NCBI GenBank assembly: GCA_029212275.1
Contig: JARGOI010000105.1
Coordinates: 1 to 8,050 of the forward strand
DNA length: 8,050 nt
Origin: Thalassolituus sp.
GTDB lineage: Bacteria > Pseudomonadota > Gammaproteobacteria > Pseudomonadales > Oceanobacteraceae
Direction of reading: 5' to 3'
Made by a program: the position numbers and the translations under genes. The notes below the pieces were generated by a model that worked only from the letters and a program-made list of their open reading frames with translations, was not told the origin of the DNA and made no database searches. This document shows positions 1-6,324 of this stretch, one piece after another (position 1 is the first letter of the stretch; every line of letters begins with the position of its first letter).

Positions 1-478
1 AAAAAGCGCCAGTACCGGGGCCAAAGAAACCATCGTAAAAACCAATGACCGATGCCACAAATAGGCTATAAACCAGCCCAGAAATAAGATGCTTGCGATC
101 TAAGGCACCAAGGTTAGGTGAGAATAAAAAATATAAAGAAAAACCAATTAATAAGAACGGAATAATAACGGAGAGAAAACTGCTGTCGATTCGAGTGAGC
201 ATCATGCTCCCTAAAAAAGAACCGACAAAACTGGCGGCAATCATCAGTTTGGCATTGTTCAAATCGATATGCCCTCTGCGCACAAAGTGAAACGTGGACG
301 ACATTGAGCCACCCACCGCGCCCACTTTGTTAGTAGCGATCGCTTGAGCGGGGGAGACACCACAAATTAACAATGCAGGAAGCGTAATCAGACCGCCGCC
401 GCCAGCAATGGCATCGATACAACCGGCGATCATGGCGGCGAAGAAGAACAGTGTTAGCAGCTCGATAGAAAAGGTCAT
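1..478 (-). CDS. TSUP (TauE/SafE, YfcA-like) membrane transporter, C-terminus cut by window edge
   Basis: The reverse strand gives 159 codons from ATG at 478, starting MTFSIELLTLFFFAAMIAG and still open at base 1. The first helix runs into DAIAGGGGLITLP, followed by an ATNKVGAVGGS segment, the signature of the first TSUP/DUF81 repeat. Near the window edge, GFYDGFFGPGTGAF begins the second copy of the same motif, so this is a two-repeat transporter of usually about 250 residues. Family members move sulfite, sulfonates or other organosulfur anions across the inner membrane; the YfcA branch has no firmly known substrate, and I do not assign one. An AGGA lies 8 bases before the ATG, which supports the start. 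The gene faces away from the DUF2834 gene across a long gap. The family call is secure and the substrate is unknown. Confidence 0.93.
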   Translation of the reverse strand, partial: MTFSIELLTLFFFAAMIAGCIDAIAGGGGLITLPALLICGVSPAQAIATNKVGAVGGSMSSTFHFVRRGHIDLNNAKLMIAASFVGSFLGSMMLTRIDSSFLSVIIPFLLIGFSLYFLFSPNLGALDRKHLISGLVYSLFVASVIGFYDGFFGPGTGAF

Positions 479-964
479 GCCTTGTTCCTAAGATTGGTAT
501 TCATTTAATACTTTAGTAAAGAGGATCTTAAGCGCTGCTCATTCTACCTAATTTATGGTCTAGATAGTTGATCACTTGAACTTGAATTTACTACATGCAT
601 AAATCAGTAGGTTGTAGCTTCAGCTAATTTCGATCAAATAAGTCATTACTGAAACGTTTAATGAACTGAAAAATTAGTACCAAAGTTAATACTGATTAAG
701 AAGTATAATCGTAGGCTGGGTTAGCACGAGTTGCGTAACCCAGGAAAAATTGACTTTGAAAAAATGAGTAATCGAAAACAATAATATTTTCATGCCATCA
801 AGTTACAGCAATTACCTCAACAGAAAGCTTGCGCACATTGTCGGACGCTGATAGTTTAAAAATATTCAAGATTGAGCGCTTAAATGTAGTGGATTGACTG
901 CTTCTGAGGAAGTATGCATTCGCACTATGATACTGTGATAAATACCATTTAACGGACTACTTTT
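479..964. other. 485-bp intergenic region with no supported gene
   Basis: This AT-rich gap between two divergently placed genes contains many stops in all frames I read. The only structured element I can support is a dispersed palindromic repeat at 710-743. Short open stretches around 790-860 have no start codon or ribosome binding site and match nothing I recognise. The promoters of both flanking genes must lie here, but I see no convincing -35/-10 pair. A TATGAT at 926-931, upstream of the DUF2834 start, is the best -10 candidate and has no matching -35. Confidence 0.6.
710..743 (-). repeat. Dispersed palindromic repeat, single copy in inverted orientation
   Basis: The segment reads cgtaggctgggttagc, then acgagtt, then gcgtaacccag. 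Arms CTGGGTTA and TAACCCAG (716-723 and 736-743) are perfectly complementary. Read on the minus strand it has the same design as the four copies at 1407-1690: GGGTTA, an unpaired C, an inner stem starting GCA, a short loop, the complement, TAACCC, then a CCTACG tail. Here the outer pair is changed on both sides (CTGGG/CCCAG in place of TTGGG/CCCAA), so pairing is kept. It resembles a REP/MITE-like hairpin familiar from many bacterial genomes; no transposase is nearby. Confidence 0.8.
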
Positions 965-1306
965 ATGACTGAGAACGGATTCAAATTAAGTCTCTACTTA
1001 GCTGCGATTATTTTCACAGCTATTTTCTGTTTTTGGGTTGTTCCTCCTCTCATTGAAAATCCAGATATCCTAGGCGCATTCGCTGCAGGCTTCGTTAATC
1101 CGTTCGCGGCCGGATACTCAATGGACGTGCTCTTTTGTTGGTATGTTCTTGCGATTTGGGTTTGGTATGAAGCATCTACTCAGTCAATAAGGTATGGTTG
1201 GGTTTGCTTGCTGTTAGGAGTGGTTCCTGGTGTTGCGGTGGGGTTTTCGCTTTATTTGCTGCTGCGTCATTCGCAGTTAAAAAATCGGGATCAAAAAGAT
1301 ACATAA
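965..1306 (+). CDS. DUF2834 family small integral membrane protein
   Basis: This 113-residue protein has three predicted membrane helices at about residues 8-27, 54-69 and 78-100, and a short charged C-terminal tail. The layout fits DUF2834: an FVNP segment (43-46) before helix 2, a conserved-type Asp (D54) entering helix 2, the IWVWYEA stretch (64-70) with Glu69, and a final helix ending LYLLLRH. Family members are about 100-120 residues and have no established function. The start has only a weak purine stretch before it, but no other in-frame start keeps the first helix. The gene stands alone between two long gaps, with no operon partner to suggest a role. Family assignment is fairly confident; function is unknown. 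Confidence 0.8.
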   Translation: MTENGFKLSLYLAAIIFTAIFCFWVVPPLIENPDILGAFAAGFVNPFAAGYSMDVLFCWYVLAIWVWYEASTQSIRYGWVCLLLGVVPGVAVGFSLYLLLRHSQLKNRDQKDT

Positions 1307-1806
1307 CAAATAATGGCAATGTGCTCTTGGTATTGCCCTGATAAAAACGGAAACCAATATCTAATAAATAAAAAATTCAGTGAACTTAGTCACTATGTTT
1401 ATCTGTATTGTTGGGTAACGCTCTACGAGCTAACCCAACCTACGGAAAGCATCGACCCTCAATGATCAGGATCATTATATTGATGTGAATTGTTGGGTTA
1501 CGCTCTACGAGCTAACCCAACCTACGGAAAGCATCGACCCTCAATGATCAGGATCATTATATTGATGTGAATTGTTGGGTTACGCACTGCGTGCTAACCC
1601 AACCTACGGAAAGCATCGACGCTCAACGATTAGGATCATTATATTGATGTGAATTGTTGGGTTACGCGCTTCGCGCTAACCCAACCTACGTGATACGTAC
1701 TACGCGCTCCTCTATATCAATCAGCTATTCATACCAATTCCGCTCTACGTTCGCTGCCGCACAGTCACTGTCGATATCTGCCTTTAGACTACTGGTTTAC
1801 TGACGG
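1307..1806. other. 500-bp intergenic region holding a tandem hairpin array and the upstream region of the peroxidase operon
   Basis: I find no gene here. Just after the DUF2834 stop, GGCAAT (1315-1320) and ATTGCC (1332-1337) form a short hairpin without a T run, so it is at best a weak terminator. The middle is the four-copy 82-bp array at 1407-1690. The last 116 bases before the peroxidase start should contain the operon promoter, but no clear sigma-70 boxes can be called by eye. Confidence 0.6.
1407..1690 (+). repeat. Tandem array of four palindromic repeats, 82-bp period
   Basis: Four 38-bp hairpin units start at 1407, 1489, 1571 and 1653, exactly 82 bp apart. Each runs from attgttggg to cctacg. 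The three 44-bp linkers are 1445-1488, 1527-1570 and 1609-1652; the first two are identical and the third differs at three positions. Each hairpin has an outer GGGTTA/TAACCC stem, an unpaired C, a 4-bp inner stem and a 3-base loop. The inner stem is GCTC/GAGC in units 1 and 2, GCAC/GTGC in unit 3 and GCGC/GCGC in unit 4, so changes are compensated. Unit 1 has GGGTAA in place of GGGTTA. The linker appears neither before unit 1 nor after unit 4, so the array is three linkers between four hairpins. Confidence 0.93.
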
Positions 1807-2859
1807 ATGAGCAAAAATCTAATGAAGATGCTTCGATCTTTAATTACTACCATACTCTCTGCTGCGCTCTTGCTAACGAGCACTGTAACGTTTGCCGCTA
1901 ACTGGCTCGCGCTTCCCGATAAACCACCCACGCCCGCAGATAATCCAACCACGCCTGCGAAAGTTGAATTAGGCAAGATGTTGTTTTTCGATCCTCGGCT
2001 GTCGTCAACGGGTACGGTGTCCTGTTTTTCTTGTCACAATGTAATGGAGGGTGGGGATGATCACCGTTCGACGTCTGTAGGTGTCCATGGTCAACTGGGT
2101 GGACGTAACGCTCCAACGGTATGGAATGCAGCATTCTTATCGGTGCAATTTTGGGATGGACGCGCGCCGACGCTAGAAGCTCAAGCGGCTGATCCTATTG
2201 CAAACCCAATTGAAATGGGGATGAAAACGGGTCTGGCGGTCGATCGTATTAAGAAGATTTCTGGCTACAAACCGTATTTTGATGATGCGTTTGGACCGGA
2301 CAGTCAGGTTACGGATGTCAACATTGCTAAGGCCATTGCATCTTACGAACGTACATTAATTACGCCCAACAGTCCCTTCGATAAATTTGTAAATGGCGAT
2401 CAGAAGGCCCTGAATGCGCAGCAACAGCGAGGCATGCAAACCTTTGCTGACACGGGCTGTGTGATGTGTCACTCCGGCGCGAATTTCAGTGGACCGGCAT
2501 TGCCGCTTGGTAGCGGGTTTATTATGAGATTCCCAACCTATCCAAATTCACCTTATGTTGCGCAATATCATTTATTGGATGATGGCGGTAAGGCGGTGCA
2601 GACCGGAAAAATTGAAGATCAAAATATGTGGCGTGTACCGACATTACGTAACTTGGTGTACACAGCGCCCTATCTTCATAACGGTCTGGTTAAATCATTG
2701 CCAGAAACCGTGCGAGTAATGGCGTCGACGCAACTTGATAAGACTCTCACGGATGCGCAGGTCGGTGACATTGTGGCTTTCTTGCAAGGGCTTACCGGCG
2801 AGTTTCCACAACAAATCATGCCGCGCTTACCGCCAACCCCGGGCGATATGCTGGAATGA
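1807..2859 (+). CDS. Di-heme cytochrome c peroxidase (bacterial CcpA/MauG family), exported
   Basis: The 350-residue product begins with a Sec signal peptide (basic start, hydrophobic residues 11-28, likely cleavage after Ala30). It has two CXXCH heme sites: CFSCH (73-77) in the N-terminal peroxidatic domain and CVMCH (218-222) in the electron-accepting domain. Family landmarks are FDPRLS (61-66), GGRNAPTVWNA (98-108), FWDGRA (115-120), Gln126 and Glu136 at the spacing of the conserved catalytic Gln/Glu pair, RVPTLRN (276-282) and TAPYLHNG (286-293). By recalled alignment to the Pseudomonas enzyme, the distal-ligand His falls next to His94 rather than exactly on it. The enzyme should reduce H2O2 to water in the periplasm using c-type or quinone-derived electrons. 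It is the first gene of an operon; the next gene starts 10 bases after its stop. The ribosome binding site is weak (GACGG abutting the ATG). Confidence 0.95.
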   Translation: MSKNLMKMLRSLITTILSAALLLTSTVTFAANWLALPDKPPTPADNPTTPAKVELGKMLFFDPRLSSTGTVSCFSCHNVMEGGDDHRSTSVGVHGQLGGRNAPTVWNAAFLSVQFWDGRAPTLEAQAADPIANPIEMGMKTGLAVDRIKKISGYKPYFDDAFGPDSQVTDVNIAKAIASYERTLITPNSPFDKFVNGDQKALNAQQQRGMQTFADTGCVMCHSGANFSGPALPLGSGFIMRFPTYPNSPYVAQYHLLDDGGKAVQTGKIEDQNMWRVPTLRNLVYTAPYLHNGLVKSLPETVRVMASTQLDKTLTDAQVGDIVAFLQGLTGEFPQQIMPRLPPTPGDMLE

Positions 2860-2869
2860 TGTCAGCGAA

Positions 2870-3448
2870 ATGAAAGCCTCATTATGGCGCGAACATATCG
2901 CGCCTTTTGTCATTATGATTGCATTATTGGCGCTTGCGACCTTGGCTGGCGACTATTTTTTGCATCTACTCAATTTAGTCTGGATTGGTCGCTATTTAGG
3001 AATATTGGGCATCCTTATTATTATTGGTTCGCTTTCGTATTCATTACGCAAACGTAACATCATTGCTATAGGAAACACTAAAACGTTTCTGACCATGCAT
3101 CAGTACGGTGGTTGGTTTGGCTCGTGGTTGGTGCTGTTGCATTCGGGGGTACATTTTAATGCGCTTCTACCTTGGTTAGCCACGGGGGCAATGGCGGTTA
3201 ATGTTATTAGCGGTTTGGTGGGTAAATTTCTTTTGGCCAGTTCTCGACAGCATGTACAAGGTGAAAAGACATTACTTGAACAGCAAAAATTAACATCAGT
3301 GGAGATAAAAGATAGGCTCGCGAAAGATACCTTTATTCTGAAAGTAATCGCTAAATGGCGCAAAGTTCATATCCCCATATTCATAGCATTCGCGGCACTT
3401 GCTTCAGGCCACATTATTAGTATTTTCTTATTTTGGGGCTGGAAATGA
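2870..3448 (+). CDS. Five-helix membrane cytochrome b, ferric reductase-like, probably two b hemes
   Basis: The 192-residue product starts at MKASLWREHI. The frame is open further upstream into the peroxidase gene, but that part has no family-like sequence, so I take the ATG 10 bases after the peroxidase stop. Predicted helices lie near residues 10-38, 39-59, 76-100, 101-122 and 166-190. Helix 3 carries His77 and His91, and helix 5 carries His167 and His181. Both pairs are 14 apart, the arrangement used by ferric reductase, NADPH oxidase and cytochrome b families to hold two stacked hemes across the membrane. There is no flavin or NAD(P)H domain, so electrons probably come from quinol or pass between membrane partners. 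It overlaps the next gene by four bases (ATGA), implying translational coupling with the multiheme cytochrome. The heme-binding role is well supported; the electron donor is inferred. Confidence 0.82.
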   Translation: MKASLWREHIAPFVIMIALLALATLAGDYFLHLLNLVWIGRYLGILGILIIIGSLSYSLRKRNIIAIGNTKTFLTMHQYGGWFGSWLVLLHSGVHFNALLPWLATGAMAVNVISGLVGKFLLASSRQHVQGEKTLLEQQKLTSVEIKDRLAKDTFILKVIAKWRKVHIPIFIAFAALASGHIISIFLFWGWK

Positions 3449-4152
3449 ACCGCCTAGTTGTCACTGTTATCACGGTCAGCCTGATTATCATTACGCTGTT
3501 AGTGTTCGTTTATCCAAATACGATGGTAGCACCTGGTAAACTAGTGCCTGCTCACCAGAGTTTAAATTCTGATTGTCTTGCTTGTCACACGCCTTTGTTT
3601 GGAGCAAGTTCTTAGCGCTGTATTGTTTGTCACAATCCCGTGGATATTGGATTCTTTAGCAGTACTGGGGAAGCGATTACACCGCCACCGTCAGCTGTTC
3701 CGTTTCATCAACAATTATTAGAGCAAGATTGTATTGCGTGTCATCTCGATCACGTGGGCGTACGTCGTTTAACCTCGATAGACGGTTTCGATCATGCTTT
3801 GTTAAATCCAGCATTGGCAAACCAATGCGAGGGCTGTCATCAGGCTCCAACGGATTCTTTTCATCAAAATATTTCGAGTAATTGTGGTCAGTGTCATTCT
3901 CAGGAAAAATGGAAACCGATCACATTTGAGCACAGTGAATACTTTGAACTAGACCATGATCACAATACACAATGCGATGTTTGTCACGTTAACAACGACT
4001 TTCAAAATTACACGTGTTATGGCTGCCACGAGCATACGCCGAAAAATATTTTTGAAGAACACAGGGAAGAAGGTATTCACAATTTTGAAAATTGTGTCGA
4101 ATGTCACCGCAGTGCGGACGAAGACGATATAGAACATCATCGTATTAACTAA
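3445..4152 (+). pseudogene. Membrane-anchored octaheme cytochrome c gene interrupted by an in-frame TAG
   Basis: The reading frame spans 235 codon positions. An N-terminal hydrophobic anchor or signal (residues 4-23) is followed by eight CXXCH sites: CLACH (44-48), CIVCH (59-63), CIACH (96-100), CEGCH (128-132), CGQCH (147-151), CDVCH (177-181), CYGCH (191-195) and CVECH (217-221). Extra His residues before many sites are likely sixth ligands. Codon 57 is TAG (3613-3615), two codons before the CIVCH cysteine; the same frame is open on both sides and heme spacing is preserved. Termination there leaves a 56-residue one-heme stub. Restart at GTG 3640 would make a product with no export signal. 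The start overlaps the cytochrome b stop, with a GGGG/TGGA stretch upstream as ribosome binding site. The intact form would be a periplasmic electron carrier linking the cytochrome b to the peroxidase. The tail is acidic and His-rich (SADEDDIEHHRIN). A sequencing error or readthrough could also explain the TAG. Confidence 0.88.
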
Positions 4153-4191
4153 AATGACAACAAAGAGAAAAATTAAAGCAGTAACAAAGAT

Positions 4192-4232
4192 AAAAATCGG
4201 GACTATGACGATTAATTACTTGCCCGATTTTT
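4192..4232 (+). terminator. Rho-independent terminator of the peroxidase/cytochrome operon
   Basis: AAAAATCGGG (4192-4201) pairs perfectly with CCCGATTTTT (4223-4232) across a 21-base loop, and the right arm doubles as the T run. It begins 39 bases after the octaheme cytochrome stop and precedes the DUF302 start, separating the two units. The long loop makes it less than ideal. A short overlapping reading frame across this hairpin has no family-like content. Confidence 0.75.
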
Positions 4233-4272
4233 CTCAACACTATCTCACTAAAAATTCACCAAGGTTACCGTT

Positions 4273-4656
4273 ATGTATTACATCATCGATACAGAAAAAT
4301 CATTTGAACAAGCAGCAACCGACCTTGAATCTTCGGTAACACGTAACGGCTTTGGCGTACTGCATGTGCACGATTTAGGCGTCACTCTGCGCAGCAAAGG
4401 CATTGAATTTAAAAATCAATGCAAAGTGTTCGAGGTATGTAATCCGCAGCAGGCGGCAAAAGTCATGGCAACAGACATGCGGTTAAACATGGCCTTGCCT
4501 TGTCGTATTTCTGTATTCACTGAGCACGGTAAAACTAAGATTGGATTGATTAAACCAGAACAAATGTTGTCTGCGTTATCCTCCGATCCTGAATTGGCTA
4601 TCATTGCGAAAGAAGTTGAAAACAAGGTCATATTAATGGTGGATGAAGCAAAATAA
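4273..4656 (+). CDS. DUF302 domain protein
   Basis: This 127-residue soluble protein has no signal peptide or membrane helix. It shows the DUF302 pattern: an N-terminal segment with a helix leading to GFGVLHVHDLG (26-36), then KGIEF, EVCNP (54-58), ALPCRI (74-79) and a strand ending in LIKPEQML. The two cysteines in VCNP and LPC are the usual conserved positions. The family is a small alpha/beta domain of unknown biochemical role, often near redox or sulfur genes. An AAGG lies about 9 bases before the ATG. It sits between two terminators, so it is probably its own transcription unit rather than part of the cytochrome operon. Confidence 0.9.
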   Translation: MYYIIDTEKSFEQAATDLESSVTRNGFGVLHVHDLGVTLRSKGIEFKNQCKVFEVCNPQQAAKVMATDMRLNMALPCRISVFTEHGKTKIGLIKPEQMLSALSSDPELAIIAKEVENKVILMVDEAK

Positions 4657-4680
4657 ACATCGCTATTTATTTTGCTTTTT
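4648..4680 (+). terminator. Rho-independent terminator overlapping the DUF302 stop codon
   Basis: GCAAAATAAA (4648-4657) pairs with TTTATTTTGC (4666-4675) around an 8-base loop and is followed at once by TTTTT. The left arm contains the last codons and the TAA of the DUF302 gene. The stem is AT-rich but perfect over 10 bp. Confidence 0.8.
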
Positions 4681-4775
4681 AGTCAGAAAGTAAGCAGCTA
4701 TTTAGATATCAACTTAAGTGGCTAATTAAGCAGCGCCTTATGCAACTACTTCGTAGCTACTTAAGCATTATTTAA

Positions 4776-5465
4776 TTAAGCGACAACACCAAATACGCGA
4801 CCAACGACTGCGGTTAAGGCCATAGCTAATGCGCCCCAAAACGTCACTCGTATTGCACCTTTGGTCATCGACGCGCCACCGGCTTTTGCCGCAGCTGCAC
4901 CCAGCACTGCTAAAAATATCAGTGATGCAATGGCTACGACCGTAATTAATAACGCGCCTGATACAATCCATGCCAGTAACAAGGGAAGGGCAGCGCCAAC
5001 CGTGAATGTACTCGCAGAGAATATTGCTGCTTGTACCGGTCGTGCTGATGCCGCATCCGTTATGCCTATCTCATCTCGGGTATGCGCGGCCAGTGCGTCG
5101 TGGGCCATTAATTCTTCGGCTACTTGTTTCGCTAACTCTGGGCCCAATCCTCGCTTTTCATAAATTTGTGCAAGTTCTTCTTGTTCAAACTCATAGTCTT
5201 CTTCTAGCGAGCGCTTTTCCATTTCAATATCGGCGTTTTCGGTATCCGACTGAGAACTAACCGAGACATACTCGCCAGCTGCCATCGACATTGCTCCAGC
5301 CACTAATCCAGCGACACCAGCAAGAAGAATGTTGTCTTGCGTGGCGCTTGCTGCGGCAACACCAATAATCAAGCTGGCAGTGGATACAATGCCATCGTTT
5401 GCACCCAAAACCGCAGCGCGTAACCAACCCACGCGATGGGAGCGGTGAATTTCTTCATGACTCAT
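4776..5465 (-). CDS. VIT1/CCC1-family iron/manganese transporter
   Basis: The 229-residue membrane protein reads on the reverse strand from ATG at 5465. Helix 1 includes GANDGIVSTASLIIGVAAA (21-39), the family signature, and helix 2 includes AGAMSMAAGEYVSVSSQSD (56-74). A hydrophilic segment from about 75 to 140 is rich in Glu (EMEKRSLEEDYEFEQEELAQ), equivalent to the cytoplasmic metal-binding domain of plant VIT1. Three more helices follow (about 146-170, 172-193 and 204-227). Homologues move Fe2+ or Mn2+ out of the cytosol, into vacuoles in plants and yeast and presumably out of the cell in bacteria. Length is typical and all parts are present. The cytochrome b561 gene lies upstream on the same strand with a 109-bp gap. 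The ribosome binding site is modest (GAGA). Confidence 0.93.
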   Translation of the reverse strand: MSHEEIHRSHRVGWLRAAVLGANDGIVSTASLIIGVAAASATQDNILLAGVAGLVAGAMSMAAGEYVSVSSQSDTENADIEMEKRSLEEDYEFEQEELAQIYEKRGLGPELAKQVAEELMAHDALAAHTRDEIGITDAASARPVQAAIFSASTFTVGAALPLLLAWIVSGALLITVVAIASLIFLAVLGAAAAKAGGASMTKGAIRVTFWGALAMALTAVVGRVFGVVA

Positions 5466-5574
5466 AAACTGTCTCGGTAGTGTGCGCGCAATTCACATAC
5501 TCTGGAATACGCGCGTTATGGAAAAGTTTCTTAGTGGTATTGTTGAATCTTGTATGAAAGCTAGAATAATGAAC

Positions 5575-6324
5575 CTAATTTTTATTGGTGTCATTTAAAT
5601 CGACAGGAACAAATTTTTGGTTAAAAGCCTTTTTACCACTGAACATTGCCGAGATGATACCACCACCTTCTTTTATCTCAGTCACTACCACCGCTGCAAT
5701 ATGCAAAATGATGACACCACTCATTAGATAGAAATTGATTTCATGAACTTCGATGAAGGGCGATCTAAATGCACGCATGCTTTTAAAAGCTTCGGCATCG
5801 TACATCTGTGATGCATAAGGTAAAAGTGTTGAGGGCAACACATCGGGTGCAGCAACCCACTGAGCAATCCAATAGCCAAAGGGTGGATAAAATAAATCCG
5901 TGCCAGCCAGCACTAATCCAGTAATAGCTTGGGTAATCATAAGAATAAACAACAGAAAAACACTCAACCGTCCGAGCGGGTTATGGCCAAGATAATATTC
6001 TGTTTTACCGGTAATAAATGCGGATGCGTAGTTACGTACCGCCTGAACATAGCCCTTGCCGCCCGGCAGTATGGCATTCCAGCGTGCGTATTTATTGCCA
6101 AAAAAAATCCAAATAATTCGCCAAAGAATATTCACCGTAAAAACATAACCAACCCATACGTGAATTTCTTTTAATAATATTTTTCCACTGGTCGATAAGC
6201 CAAGCGCATCGTCATTCATAATGGCAATGCCCACCACGATCAGCATGATAATGCACAGAACATTAATCCAATGAAACCAGCGGGTACCCGCATCCCAAAC
6301 CGCATAAGACGTTAGTTGATTCAT
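5575..6324 (-). CDS. Cytochrome b561 / Ni,Fe-hydrogenase-type cytochrome b
   Basis: Four or more helices carry the His pattern of the hydrogenase cytochrome b family (HupC/HyaC-like). Numbering from an upstream Met at 6330, the candidates are His20 in RWFHW (helix 1), His57 in EIHVWVGY (helix 2), and His196 and His210 fourteen apart in the last helix. These would bind two b hemes in the inner membrane and exchange electrons with the quinone pool. The ATG at 6324 (product MNQLTSYAVWD) is preferred because AGGA sits 8 bases before it and only 2 before the ATG at 6330. Full length is about 249 residues, normal for the family. No hydrogenase or other partner subunit is in the window, so its electron partner is unknown. 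It is transcribed divergently from the alcohol dehydrogenase. Confidence 0.9.
   Translation of the reverse strand: MNQLTSYAVWDAGTRWFHWINVLCIIMLIVVGIAIMNDDALGLSTSGKILLKEIHVWVGYVFTVNILWRIIWIFFGNKYARWNAILPGGKGYVQAVRNYASAFITGKTEYYLGHNPLGRLSVFLLFILMITQAITGLVLAGTDLFYPPFGYWIAQWVAAPDVLPSTLLPYASQMYDAEAFKSMRAFRSPFIEVHEINFYLMSGVIILHIAAVVVTEIKEGGGIISAMFSGKKAFNQKFVPVDLNDTNKN

Noticed and set aside
93..290. Plus-strand 65-codon reading frame
   Set aside because: It is antisense to the TSUP transporter, whose minus-strand sequence has clear family motifs.
783..857. Possible small gene or remnant containing a CAHC motif
   Set aside because: The frame with ACAHCRTLIV has no start codon and a stop just upstream. 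The ATG-started frame nearby ends after about 20 codons and has no ribosome binding site.
894..931. Sigma-70 promoter TTGACT ... TATGAT before the DUF2834 gene
   Set aside because: The two boxes are 26 bases apart, too far for a promoter; at 17 bases from TTGACT the sequence is CATTCG.
1407..1690. CRISPR array (38-bp palindromic repeats, 44-bp spacers)
   Set aside because: The spacers are nearly identical to each other while the repeats vary in their inner stem, the reverse of a CRISPR array. No cas gene is present.
2735..2869. Longer N-terminus for the cytochrome b gene
   Set aside because: The extra 45 residues lie inside the peroxidase gene in another frame, are basic and Ser/Cys-rich, and do not resemble a membrane protein start.
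4154..4339. Small 61-codon gene after the octaheme cytochrome
   Set aside because: It runs through the terminator hairpin and overlaps the DUF302 gene in another frame. It has no family-like sequence and no good ribosome binding site.
4696..4775. Terminator for the VIT transporter gene in the AT-rich stretch with repeated TTAAG words
   Set aside because: Several short imperfect inverted repeats exist, such as CTACttcGTAG, but none has a stable stem followed by a T run on the minus strand.
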